Assembly (NCBI GenBank): GCA_004431415.1
Contig: QPMI01000192.1
Coordinates: 62,001-126,000 of the forward strand
Reading direction: 5' to 3'
Length of the DNA stretch: 64,000 nt
DNA from: Cyanophora paradoxa
Lineage: Eukaryota; Glaucocystophyceae; Cyanophorales; Cyanophoraceae
The position numbers were made by a program, and so were the translations under genes. How positions within the stretch are numbered: position 1 is the first letter of the stretch; every line of letters starts with the position of its first letter. Positions 33,492-45,900 of this stretch are shown in pieces. A model generated the notes under the pieces. That model saw nothing but the letters and a program-made list of their open reading frames with translations. It ran no database searches and was not told the origin of the DNA.

Positions 33492-36400
33492 ATGGACGAC
33501 GTTCTTTCGTTCTTGTTCGAGTGCGTCCCATCCCGCACCTCGCGCTCTTGAGCCCAGCTCTCAGACCGCGGCCGTCGCACAGCGACGCGGCAATCGAGCG
33601 GGAGGGCGCGCTGCAATGGGAGGAGGACCTCAGACAGAAGTACAGCAGCGCGCCGGAGCTCGTGCAGATCATGGGTGCCCCGCCCTCGCAGCCCCGCCCC
33701 GCCCGCGCCCGCCGCCATGCCAGCCCGCCGCGTCCGACCCGCTCCGCCCCCGCAGCGCCGTGGAAGCCGAAGCCAACGCTCGCGGAGCAGGCGCGCATCA
33801 CGCCCCGCGCCCGCTCGCCGCCGCCGCCTTCGCCTACGCCGCCGCCGCCGCCCCCGCATCGCTGAGATCGAATCCGAATGTGCGCGCCGCAGCTGCCGCG
33901 GACGACGACGCCGACCTCGCGGCGGGGCGGGCCGCCACAGACGCGGACGCTGACTCCGCCATCGAAGGAGCCGACGCCGCCGGAGAGCCCCGGGGGTTCG
34001 GGGGGCCAGAAGGCCTCCCACGCCGTCGACAAGTGGCGCCGCTACCACAAGCACCGCGAGCCGGTCCCGAAGGCGGCCACCTCGTTCTTCGAGTGCGCGC
34101 GTACCCCCTTCTTTCCCCCCCCCCCCCTCCACCCCACCCGATCCCCGCGCCCAGTATGGTGGTGGTGGCCGATGAAGCGCTCCTGGCCCCCGCGCCGAAG
34201 CCCCCGCCAGCGCCTGCCCCTCCGCCCCCGCCCGCCCGGAGCCGCGGCCCGCGGCCGAGCCGCCTCCGCCGGAGCCCGAGCCGCCGGCCCCGCCCGAGCC
34301 GCCTCGGGATCCCACGCCGCCGCCGCCGCCCTCGCCCCCCCCGGAGGAGGAGCCGGCGGGACGGGAGGGGGAGGAGGCCGAGGAGGAGGAGGAGGGGGGG
34401 TACGAGGGCCGCCCTGGCGAGGAGGAGGGGGAGGGGGAGGAGGAGGAGGGGGAGGGGGAGGAGGGCGGGGTAGACGCAGCCCACGGCGACGAGGCGGAGG
34501 CGGAGGCGGAGGCGGAGGCGGAGCTCGAGGCGGTGGACGAGGACGAGGACGAGGACGAAGACGGGGAGTCCGTCCAGGCTGGGGGTTCTCAAAAGGAGGA
34601 GGAGGGGGGCGGCGGCGGCGGGGCCGGCGAGGAGGGGGAGGCGGGCTGGCGGGCCCTGGAGGCCGCCCTCCAAAAAGAGGCGGGGGCGGAGGGGGCGGAG
34701 GAGGCGGAGCAGGCGGAGCAGGCGGAACCCCAGCCTGAGGCGGCTCCAGGGACGGAGGAAGAGGCGGCGGCGGAGGCGGCGGCGGCGGCAGAGGAGCCCG
34801 CGCAGGGGCCGCCGGCGCCCGAGGCCGAGGCCGAGGCCGAAGCCGAGGCCGGGGAGCAGCAGAAGGCGGAGGGGGCGCCGACGAAGCAGGCGGCGCTGTT
34901 GGCCGCCCTGTCCCAGGTGAGCGGGGGCTGCTGTGGGGCTCGTTCGTGCCTTGTAGCGGGGCGGCCGCTGAGCGAGCGGGGCGGCGTTCAGGCGCGGACG
35001 GCCCTCAAGGGCGGCGCGGTGAGCGTCCGCGTGCGTCGGACCGCGGCGGCGGGCGGCAGCGGCAGCGGCAGCGGCCGGCGGCGGCGGCACTCGGCGCACG
35101 GGCCGGCGGCCGCGCGACACGGCAGTGAGGCCCCGTCCGTCCCCGCCCCCGCCCCCGCCCCCGTCCCCGCCCCGGCGCCGCCCCCGCCGGCGGCCCCGGT
35201 CCCGCCCTTCTGGAGGTGGCGCCCCGTACCCCCTCCGCGCCCTCCACTCCCCTCATCCGCCGGGCGCCCAACCGGCCCGCCCCGGCCCCGTGGCCACGCC
35301 CCCTGCGCCGCCGCCGCCCCCGCCCCGCCGCCCCCGCCCCCCGCCCCGACGCTGGCCCCGTGGGTCGTCGCCCTGCCCTCCACGCCTTCGCCCGTGCCGG
35401 CCCCGCCCGAGGACCCGACTCCCCGCCCCCGCTTCCGCCCGAGCCCGCCCCGGCCCCGGCTTCGGCCCCGGCCCCGAGGCCGAGGCTGAGTCCGGGCCTG
35501 CGCCTGCTGCCGACGAGTCGGGCGCGCCGGAGCCCACCGGCCGCGGGGAAGCCTCCGAGGGAGGCGAGGCCGGCCCCGCTCCGCCCCGCCCCGCCGCGGC
35601 CGGCGCCAAATCCGTACCCTCCTTTTTTTCATTCTACCCCGCTTCGGTTTTTCTCACGCGCCGCGCGCGTGCGCAGCGGCGGGGCCGGCGGCGCCGCGGG
35701 AAGGGGAACGGGGCGGAGGACCCGCGCAGGGCGGAGGAGATCGCCGAGGCCCAGCGCGAGGCCCAGCGGCTTCTCGCCAAGGTACCCCCCGTTTCTCCCC
35801 CCCCCCTCCAGATTCCCTTCGGATCCATCCCGCCGACGTGTAACGGTCGGTCGGCAGTTCCAGGCCGCGACGCCGCCGCACGAGGAGGCGGCTCCTAGGA
35901 GGCCGGCGCGGCCCCCGCCCCCCTCCAAGTACCTCTCGGGGGCCAACCGCGCCCCTGTCCGCCGGAGGGTGCGCGTCCCCTACCCCCTCCACCCCGCCCT
36001 CCTCGCTCATGAGGCCGGGGGCGGGGTACAGTCGGACCCCGTCGTGTTCGTACCCGTCGCCGCGCACCCCGTCGACGTCGCATTCGACGGCGTACCCCTC
36101 GGGCGGGAGGCCCCCGCCGAGGAAGAGGCCCGCTCCCGCGCCCCGTACCCCCCTCGCCGGAGCGCCGCCCCTGACGCGCTCCTCCGCGCCCCCGGCAGGC
36201 GCCCCCCCTGGGACCCGCACGGCGGGGCGCCCGCGCCAGGGCTGCCGCGGCGGCGGCGGGCCGCCAAGGAGGGGAGAGCGACGGGGGGGAAGGGGACTTC
36301 GAAGACTGTCCCGAGGCCGTCCGCACCGCCGCCGGTACCCCCTCCCGCCGTCCCCTCCTCCCTCCCGACGGGCACATCTGACTGGTCCCGGCACCCTTCA

Positions 36401-37247
36401 GCGGCGGCGGCAGCGGCCGCGGCGAGCGGCGCGCGCCCGCCCCGCGCCCGCCGCGCCTCGGGTGCGTCGTCCCTCAACCGCTCCGGCACCCTCAGGGTGC
36501 GTACCCCCCTCCCGTCCCGCGTACCCCCGTCCGACTCCTCCCCCCTCTCCGCAGGCCTTCGAGTCGACGGGCATCTCCAACTTCTCCCTCTCGTACGACC
36601 CGCGGCCCTTCCCCGCCGACCGCCCAGCCGGCGAGGCCCCCGCCCCGGGGTACGCCTCCGGAGCCACCCTGTCGCCCCGCGTGCCCCGCCTCCCGCTCGC
36701 CGTACCCCCCGACCTGCTGCACCTCCCCGCGGCGGCCGCCCTCGCCGCCGCCCCCGCCGTGCCCCCAGGGACGGTCCTCGTCCCCTCGGGGCCCCCCCGC
36801 CGGGCCGCGTTTCGCGCCATTGCTCGCCCCGGAGACAAGGCCGAACGCCTCGCGCGGGCCCGCGGCCTCCTCCCCGCCTCAAGCTCGACCCGCGGCCCGC
36901 GGCCCCGCAGCGCCGGGCGGCCCGCCGCCGCCGCCGCGGAGGACGAGGGGCGGGGGGGTACCCCGCCCGCGACCTCTTCGCCGGGCTCGACCCCCGCTCG
37001 CTCCCCGCCTCCTTCGTGATCTCCCTACCCCCCTCCCACCGACCGCTCCTACTTCCTCCCCCACTACCGCGCCGCCCGCGCCGCCCTCGCCGTCGTACCC
37101 CCCTCCGCCCCGCTGCCCCCGCTGCGGTTCCTGCGGCGCGCCGCCGCTGCTGAGGGGCACCGCGCCGGGGACGGCGCCGCCCCCGCGGCGACCGCGCCCG
37201 ACTCGACCGCGGCGACGTCGCCCCGCGAGCATCCGGCCGCGGCTTGA
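33492..37247 (+). CDS. Large acidic, proline-rich protein, unrecognised
   Basis: ATG 33492 opens a short exon (MDDVLSFLFE) spliced to EREGALQWEEDLRQKYSSAP. Later exon-like blocks on the same strand are SHAVDKWRRYHKHREPVPKA (about 34,020), a Glu/Asp/Ala run of about 240 codons (34,170-34,917; contains EAVDEDEDEDEDGESVQ), Pro/Ala-rich blocks (35,100-35,500), EEIAEAQREAQRLLAK and KYLSGANRAPVRR (35,730-35,970), STGISNFSLSYDPRPFPAD (36,560), DLFAGLDPRSLPASF (36,975) and DRSYFLPHYRAARAALA, ending at TGA 37245-37247. Donors are GTGCG or GTACC. No known domain is visible. The conserved-looking blocks near the end may carry the function, while most of the protein is probably disordered. Splitting into two genes near 35.6 kb is possible. 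Confidence 0.45.
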
Positions 37248-38716
37248 AGGCCTATGGATCTTCTGTCGGCCGTTTATGATTTAGTTAGGATTCGGATTGA
37301 GCCTACGCCGCGCGCGAGTGATGCGAATTCGGCAGCAAGGTCGGCGCCCACGGCCAGGGCCAGGGCCCAACACGCCCTGAGGCCTGAACGCGTACCGCAC
37401 ATTGACCCCGTCCTCGGATGAGTCTGCCGGGCTGCTGCTGCTTGGCGGGCCGGAGCTTTTTGTTTTTGCAGAAGTGGACCGTCGGACATCGCCGAGTCGA
37501 CGTCGCATTTATTAAATATTCATGACTCACGTTCATTGCGGCACAATCGATATCTGCTGGCAAGTATTAATGTCTAGCTACGTGACGTGCCCTTCCGACC
37601 GAGTAAGTGAGCGAGATACTATTTATGATATATATCGACGAAGCTAGCGTGCTAATTGGTCAGTGGAAGCTTCCGAAGCTCCCTCATGAGCTCAGCAGCT
37701 GGAAGTGAACTTCGGAAATGCCCCAAGCCCGCCGTCCAGCCTCAAAAATGGCTTGGAGCCTCAGCTCTAGATGGCCTCGGAAGCTTCGAGTGCCTCAGCA
37801 TTGCAGCTTAATTAAGCTTGACTCTCAGATTAAGCTTAATATCGCGAACAACGATAACTCATGATCAGTCGAGCTTAAGCTTAATGCATATCCGATGATC
37901 ATAGATTTCGAAATGAGGGCCCGTCCCTCGCCAGCCTGGCACGGTGACTTTTATTAAAAATTAAAGCAAAGGCCGTAGCAGCCTGGCAGCTCAGCGGCTC
38001 AGCGTCTCGCGAATTCTTTTGAAGACGTCGCCCTTATGATCAATGCCCTCATGATCAATGCAGCGATGCATCTCAAAGAAGCGAATTTCAGCCCTGTACA
38101 CTGTGACATCCTGAGCCTTGGCCACGGGAAGTACGAGATTTCGAGCGCAGGCCAACGACTCGGCGACCGCGCGCCAGTCTTTCGGGTCCAGCGAGCTCGC
38201 CGCCTAGGCCTCGCCCCGCCGCTCCACCTTCTCCAGCAACCGCGACGACGGCCGGCGCCGCGACCGGCGCTCGCGATCGTCTGGCTTCTTTCGACGTCGC
38301 CCTTAAGATCAATGCGCATGCCCTCATGATCAATGCAGTGATTGCCGCAGTGCGCACGCCCCCGGCGCCGGCGGCCGCAAGATGAGTACCTGTGGTGCGA
38401 TAAATTCTTCGGCTAACAATTATGCAGCCACTGTGAACTGTGACTAGGGGCCCGGCCGCGTTTGGCGCGCCGGGGGTGCAAGGGGGGAATCGGGATCTAA
38501 TGAAAGAGTAGTAGTGGCACGAACATGCACGGGGCAGATGTAGATCGACCCCGGCCCAGCGCGCGCGGCAGGTTGAAACTGCAGCAGCTTCGCGCCCTCG
38601 AGCTCGTCGCATGTTAGCTTTCTCTTGTTGGCTGCTGAGGCGCTTTCTCTTGCTTAAGCTCAGTGCCGAAGCTCAGTTCACGCCCGGATTCTCGTGCATG
38701 CAATGATCTCGCTTAT
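37248..38716. other. AT-richer intergenic region with direct repeats
   Basis: No gene is supported. GC content drops clearly relative to the flanking gene. A direct repeat of about 50 bp occurs at 38,028-38,075 and 38,291-38,345 (both contain GACGTCGCCCTT and CCCTCATGATCAATGCAG). Several HindIII-like AAGCTT palindromes and TTAAGCTTAA motifs cluster at 37,660-37,890. Confidence 0.5.
38028..38345 (+). repeat. Pair of about 50-bp direct repeats
   Basis: The block GACGTCGCCCTT(A/T)(A/T)GATCAATG...CCCTCATGATCAATGCAG is present at 38,028-38,075 and again at 38,291-38,345, with a small insertion in the second copy. Within each copy the phrase ATGATCAATG or AAGATCAATG is itself doubled. Origin unknown. 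Confidence 0.6.
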
Positions 38717-38929
38717 ACTAGTAGAATGGGGTAGGAACTGACATTACCTGGACATCATTCTGACATTATAAATATTGTCAGCCCTGACATCATCCTGACA
38801 TTAAAATGCAGTCCAAGTAGTGTCAGAGTACTGTCAGGAAATTGTCAGACCGGCTGACATCATTCTGACAATATTTATATTGTCAGAATTATGTCAGGAT
38901 AATGTCAGTTCCTACCCCATTCTACTAGT
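38717..38929. mobile_element. MITE-like inverted-repeat element, 213 bp
   Basis: The two ends are perfect 30-bp inverted repeats beginning ACTAGTAGAATGGGGTAGGA. The interior continues the dyad almost to the centre and is built from repeated TGACAT(C/T)AT(T/C)CTGACA phrases, so the whole element could fold into one long hairpin. It is far more AT-rich than the surrounding DNA and encodes nothing. This is the structure of a non-autonomous DNA transposon. Flanks (CTTAT on the left, GTTAC on the right) do not show an obvious target-site duplication. Confidence 0.8.
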
Positions 38930-39991
38930 GTTACTCACTGTTCACGCGCTGCAGCTGCACACGCGCCGCTCTTTGTTATTCGCAACTCCGAGGCTCGAAC
39001 GCTCGCGATCGGTTTGCCGCTGATGCGCTCGCAAGAGCTGGTCAGCTCGCAAGACCGCCCGGCGCGAAGGGACAGCGGCCGGGGCGCCAACGAGGTCGGC
39101 GCAGCGATGCGGCTGCGCATGCGAGCAGAGGCTGGATCGCGAGGAAAAGCTACGCGGTACGGGCCAATCCGGCCCACGGGCTGCACGTGCTTCGGTGCAC
39201 GTGCTGCGGTGCAAGCTTGATGCAGTCAAAAGTAGTCCAGGCGGCACGGGTACCGTGCGGCGTACGCGGCGCACTGCGAGGAAGTGGAAATCTAGAGGAG
39301 ATCGAGCAAGACATCTAGGGAGATCTAGAAGTGGTTCCATGCAGAACCGCGCAACGAAGAGCAAGGCGTACGCGACGCACTGCGAGGAAGCCGAAATCTA
39401 CAGGAGACAGCTCAGGAGAACTGGTTCCATGCAGAACCGCGCAAGGAATTCGAAGACCGGAATGAGAGAGAAGTTGGTTTCCAGGCTTCAAGTCGAGGAA
39501 AACTGGTCTTCGCCCTCGAAAACCTTGTTTTGCATGGACGGTCGCAGCGACAAACACGTGTCGCTGCAACCGAATTTCGGCCCATTGTTTTCCCGCGTTG
39601 CATACTGGACCTCGAAAACGGCCTCATAGAAGAATTTTGGCTGAAGCGAGGGAACGGGAAGCAAGGGGGTCCCCTTCCCCCCTTGCAATTAGCCTAACAA
39701 CTTCGCTTACAATCACTTGACGCACACATACAGAGCCCGCTGCAGGGCTGATCATAGAGGGCGAAAGACGAAAGGCTATTGCTACGGAAACTTCTTTATC
39801 TGAGTTCCGTGTTACGTTTCTGCTCTAAATCTCAAGCTAAAGTTAAAAGTATCGATGACAGGATCCGGATGCATGTAGATGCAAACGACTTTCTCGCTGT
39901 CGCGCTCGCCAAGCGCTCGCGCTCGAGTCAGAAAGTCGATTCGAGTTCGAACATCTATTTGCCCTCCATCTGCAGCTGCAGCTCCAGCTGC
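38930..39991. other. No supported gene; short direct repeats
   Basis: 3' flank of the large surface-protein gene. The phrase GGTTCCATGCAGAACCGCGCAA (itself partly palindromic) occurs twice, at about 39,333 and 39,420, as part of an imperfect 87-bp direct repeat with GACGCACTGCGAGGAAG-like upstream sequence. No exon is supported. Confidence 0.45.
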
Positions 39992-42900
39992 TTAGAGGTT
40001 GATGGTCGTCCCGCCCGCAGCCGCGCCCGAGTGGGGCGCGTAGTAGTACGGTCCGCTCGCGCCCGCCGCATGAGGGGCGGAGCCGTAGGTCGGCTGGGCG
40101 CGGCGCCGCTGGCCCATGCGGTAGTAGTTCCAGCCCCACAGGCCGCCCACGATCAGGAGGACGGCGCCCTGCGCGCCGGCCGCGGCGTCAGCTCGGCAGA
40201 CTCGAATTCGAATTCGTTGTTCGAGCTGCAATTGCGAGCTGCAAGCTTGCGCACCAGGCCGAGGCCGAGGCCGAGGCCGAGGCCGACGTGGGAGGTGGTG
40301 CCGCCCGACTGCGCCTGCGCCGCCTGCGACTGGGACCACGAGGAGAGGGCTGAGGAGAGGACCGGCGCCGGCGCCGACGTCGACGACCACTGCACGAACT
40401 GCGCGCGTCGAAGCCAAACGCGGGTGAGTTGTCGACGTTCAGTTTTGATATTATATCGCTAATTCAATTATCAGTTCATTCATATTCGGTGTGCATCTGA
40501 TTTAAGCTTCCCGCGGCGGGTACGTCGGAAGGGGGCGCACGTTCGTGATGACGACCTGCTCGCCGTCGGCCTGCTCGATGCGGAGGTCGTACGTCGTCTC
40601 CGCGGAGAGCAGCAGGGCCCGGCCCGTCCCCGTCCCCGAGGTCCCCACCGCGCAGCCGGCCGGCGGGGAGAGTGGCAGCTCTGCCCCGTCGCAATCACGG
40701 GCCTGCCTCAGCACGCGAAAATACTTTCGCAGCGCGAAACGAACGCGAAAGCGCGCACGGAAGCAGAGGCCGGCGTCGCAGAGGCGGACGTTGGTCGCGG
40801 GGTGGGCGCAGGTGACGCCGCCGGTGGAGAGGTCGAAGAGGCCGACCATCACCTGCAGCGCCAAGAGCAAGGGCGGGCGACGGCCGCGGTCAGCCACGAT
40901 ATGTATGCACGCACCGAATTCGCGCAGCGAAAACGGCGGCACGCACGCTGGTCGGGGCGGCGGCAAACGTGCCGGCCAGCGAGAAGTCGGAGGCCGGGGA
41001 CGAGGCGCCGAGGCGGCGCGGCGAGCGCGAGGCGCATCGGCGGATCGCGCCGAGGGACGTGCAGTTGAGGCCCGCGCGGTTGGCGTCGAGCTCCGCCGCT
41101 GCACGCCGAACAATGATCATGAGCTTCACGCACAAAACTTGAGAACATATTCTACAGGTACAAAAGCCGCGTGCGCACCAGGCTGCCAGATGACGGCCTG
41201 CCAGAGAAAAATCAACGAGCGCGGGCATGGGTGAGATCAGAAGATATTCAAAGGCGGCCAGCGGGGCCCTAGGCTTGCGGCTCAGCGGCTGCCATACGGC
41301 TCAACGCACGTTCTCGATGACGACATTCGCGCCGGTCTGAGAGTCGGTGACGCGGAGGGCGTGCGCGGTGCCGGTCATCAGGGCGAGGAGGTGCCGCGCC
41401 GACGGGGTGGAGCGCGCGAAGGGGCTGGCCGGAATCACTGCGCCGAGAAATCAGACACGGATTGGAGACTAGACAGCCTCGGCGCTCACCGAAGCAGACG
41501 GACGTGGACGGTGTGGTGCTGCCCTCGGGGATCGCCGGCGAGAGGGACGCGTTGACGGCCATCGCGTCGGCGAAGACGCCGTCGCTGAAGCGCCCGATCT
41601 CGACCTGCGAATCGTACGCTCGTCAGCCGCGGGCATCGCCGTCGCGGATTGCAATCGCAACGAGAACGCACGCTCGGGACGGCGAAGAAGGTGCCGGGGA
41701 CGCAGGCGGTGCGCTCCGCGGGGGCCGCCATCGGCCGCAGCCGCGCGATGGGCGCGTTCGCGATGAACGAGCCGCCCATGCCCGGCCGCCCGATGGCGTC
41801 CACGTCCACCCGAATGCCCTCCGCTGTAGACACGAGTTAGTTAGAGAGATTATCTTTCTCCGTCCGTCTAGAGCTGCACTCGGGATCCGGCGGACCGGGC
41901 GTGGCGACGGTGACGACCTCGCTGCGCGGGCTGCTCCCGAGCGCGTTGCTGCACGTGGCGACGAAGCGGTACGTCGTGAGCGACGTGAGGCGGTCCGCCA
42001 TGAAGACCATCTCGCTGGCGGCCTCGTCGGGCACGACGCTGGCCACCTCTGCCACCGTCTCGGCCCCGGCCTCGTCCACGCCCAGCGAGAGCAGCGAGCA
42101 CTGCGCAGCGAAATCAACATGCGCATGCGAGTTTCGCGCGGCCATCGAGCGTTGAACCGAACCCTTCTTACCTTCGAGATAGGGACGGGCTGGCTCGTGG
42201 TCACGTCGTACGCCTCGTTGACGGGGACGAAGAAGGCGACAGACGCGGAGCGGAAGGTGGCGCCCCGCACGCGGTTGAGGGCCGGCGCCGCGAGCCCTGC
42301 TCGGCGTGAGTGAGCGGAACGCGGCGCGGGCCCGCGAAACCACTCAAGCTTGCAGCGCACCGACGGGCCGTGGCTGGAACTGCATGGCCTGCGGAGCGGA
42401 TCCGGAGCGATCGCGAGTCAAGCCTCCGGAAAGGGGGACGCGTCCTCAAAAGGCGCACCCCGTCGACGAACGTTGACTCGCCAGTCGCCAGGTCCTGAGG
42501 AGGCCGGTCAGGGGTTGCAGCTCAGGCGCGGGTTCCCGGAGTCCGGAGGACCGATATCGCATGATGTGACACGGCACGTTCAACTACGCAGATCTAGAGT
42601 TCTATTTGCATCTGCCGCTTACCGTCGTGGTCATGCCTGCAACGCGAAACACGAAAGTCGCTCAGCTGACGCTGTGAAATGATCGACACTGGCCTACAGG
42701 GCGAGAGCGCACCGAGCAGGGCGCCGTTCTGGAAGAGGGGGCCGGAGGGGGCCTGGAGGAGGTGGCGGGCGCCTGCCTTGGGCACGAGGTCCTTGGCCGA
42801 GGGCAGGTCGTCGGGGATCTTGCTGATGACCTCGCCGTCCTCGTTCTGAGCGCGGACGCGAGAGGGCAAGGCGGGTTATAATTTAGATAGATGGCTAGCC

Positions 42901-45900
42901 TTGGCGCATTCGAATTGCACCGTCTCAATGTTGGCCCTGATCATGATAGGATGCGCACGTGCGCGAGGGAGCGATGCTTTGTCAGCACAAGGCGGCAATG
43001 CCGCATACACAAAAACTTCGAAGTCAAAAAACAAGGAACGTGATTGCAATTTCTACGCACTCGGCCAGAATGTAATTCGTCGAAACGACCTTGCCGCTGA
43101 TAATAACGGGAATGAGTAAATGAAATATGCAACCAGAGGCCTAGGAATATCCATTTGGCGCACTCCAAGGAGCAGATCCGTACGATGTTTCCTTTGACCG
43201 TGTCGCCGCGGTTGTCGAAGTAGTCGACGCAGGTGGCTCCCGCGGGCGGCTCGCCCGTCCCGACGCTGGCGCCCGCTCCGCCCGCGAGGACGCTTCGCCT
43301 CTGCGGCTTCAGACCGGACAACGCCAACTTCGCAGCGTCTGCCGTTTGGGATCGATCAAAACACTTAATTGTATGGCTTGAAATGGAGCATGTAACGCAC
43401 TCATAACTGAGGAGACGGTGGCCGCAATTGTTGGACAGGTCGGAATCTTCCAGTAATCTGCCGGAATTCGAACAGACTTAGACGAGAGGAATGCGAACTG
43501 TGGAATACAAAACGACCTGAGACTCACCTGGGTACGCAGGCTTGCACTCTGATTTGCCATCTGCACCAGGCGCGCACGTTTGCGCGCAGAACTTTTTCGT
43601 ATCCACTGCCGCCTGTAGTTTTTCCTGAATGGTCTGTGGCGGTTTCGGCGGTTTGTAGATGCATTTGGCCGTCGACGACGAGAGGCACGTGGCTGGCGAC
43701 GTCGCGACAGGCTTCAAAGCCGAGAGGGCGCCTGCACATGTATATAATGGCGTGAGCTACACGCACACAGCGGCGTTCGAGATCAGAAGGACGCACCAGC
43801 GAGATTGCTGATGATATTGCCCACGGACTTGGGGCTGATTGCAACGGCTGAGGAGAACATAATTAGAGACTCAGCTCCGATAGTGCAATCGAACAATAGT
43901 CTTGATAGCCGACTGGCGCACCGCTCACGCGGGTCTTGAAGGCCACGGGGTCGGTGTAGTTGCTCAGGCCCTCCTGCCGGCCGCAGGCGGCCCGCACGCT
44001 GTAGGCAGTGTCCGGCTTGAGCTCCAGCACGCTGATGGAGCTCGACATGGTGACGTTGTTCGGCTGGCCCATCGCCGCGGTGAAGTTCAGCGTGCCTGCT
44101 CCCGGCCCCGTCAGGCTCCGAAATAAGCTCTCGGCATCACGTGCAAGCTATTGCTAAAGGGCCGGAAATTCAAAGTGCTCTAGATCGTTTGCTATGTCAT
44201 GAGCGGGCGAATGCAATGTCGATTCAGCGAAACGGAAATTCGGGCGTCTCGCACCGGCGTTCTGTCCGTCGATGAGCAAGTGGCACCTCGTAACTGCGAG
44301 GGGATGAGCAGGCCGGCTCTGCACGCGCCGCGAAGGCAGCGCGTGGGGAGTTATAGTTACCAGGGTCGCCTCCTTGCCCGTATTGCATGTCGAAGTACAC
44401 GGTGACGTACTGGGACTGCGAATTGATTATTAAACGATCAGGAATCCTGGAAATGCACATGCAGCACCTCGGCCTTCTTGATAACGAGGTTCTTCGGCGG
44501 GGGAAGGTCTGATCGTGAGGGCCCGCGTAAGTTAATCGTATTGGATGGCCGAGTTCGAAGAATGTACCCTTGGTTGTGAAGGTCTTCTTCTGGCTTTGGC
44601 CGCGCCCGTTCGCGTTCGAGCAGGCGACCTGGGGATCGGATCCGGTCGGTTGATTATCGACAGAATAGCAATGTATACGTAAACAGAACGCTGGCACCTC
44701 GAGCGTGTAGGTGGTGCCGGGGAGGAGGGTCGAGATCGTGGCGGGGATGCCGCCGTTCTTGACGGCCTTGGCGCCGCAGGTCTCCACGTCGGCGCTCCGG
44801 AAGGGCCTGTAGCACCACATGTCGTCGGCCTTGGTGACGCGGAAGACCTCGGCGTCGTTGACGTAGCCGGCGCAGAACTCGAGGCCCGGCGGAATCAGGT
44901 ACAGCGTGTCGACCCAGAGGTTGGCGCCGAAGGTGCGGGGCACGAGCGTGAAGCCCGGCGACGGCGGCGGCTCCAGGTCTGCGGGAGTGATACGTGATCA
45001 TGATCAGCCGCACTGAGATGGCGAGAGCACTAGTAAGTGATGGCGAGCTGCGCACTGAAGATGTCGATGGGGATCCACCCGCCATCGCGTCTGCCGAACT
45101 GGTTCGCGCAGGAAATAGCAATCTTGTAACGCCCCACGCCGACGTTCTGCGGCGGTCGCGAGAGCCCCTTCAGAAATCTCGCGCTCCATGCATATCAACG
45201 TTTAACGCATCCAACTTCCAACTCTTGCGGACCTGCTTGCGGGTGCCGACCATGAACGAGTCCATAGTGCGGCGCAGAATTCTCTGGTCGCCGAAATCTT
45301 CAAGCTTGACGGTCGGGCCCATGCCCTGCACACAAGCTCAGAATACAAGCGCGTTGGCGCGCACGGCTGCGATAATGAGCGCACCAGGATCGGCTGGCCG
45401 TTGAACTCGATGACTGTAATGGAGCAGTTGAACGTGCCGGGCGGGACCTCGAAGTACGGGGCGATGATCGGCCGAGGAATGCCGATTTCCATCTGGCGAG
45501 GCAAATCAAAACGCATGTTTCAATGACTTTAGATTTGCACGCTTCAATAGCGCTCACCGAGGCCAGCTGAGTGTTTGTGTCGAAGGACACAGCGAAGCGA
45601 ACTGCGGCGAAGGGCTCTTGCGGGGGACCGTCCGCTGCGCGTGCGTTCGTGCGTCAAAACCAATTGCAAGGAAATGTTTCAGAATCATTATATTATCGCA
45701 TAGCGCACTCATGAAGGTGACCCTGCGCGACACCGGGCCGGCCTCGAGCTTGTTCCAGCAGCGCGAGAAGAACCTGCACACGTTCGAGAAACATTGATCA
45801 TGAGCCAATGTATATGCCGCAGTCGAGGGAGCAGATTCTGAAGCCCGGCGACCGCGAGCGCGCACGTGTAGTTGGAGGTGGGGTCGAGTCCCCGCACGCT

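Noticed and set aside
33834-35120. A 428-codon minus-strand frame, rich in Leu and Arg
   Set aside because: It is the antisense of the Glu/Ala-rich plus-strand exons, since GAG/GCG runs read as CTC/CGC.
38717-38929. Structured non-coding RNA gene
   Set aside because: The perfect terminal inverted repeats and overall dyad fit a MITE better. No polymerase III boxes or terminator were seen.
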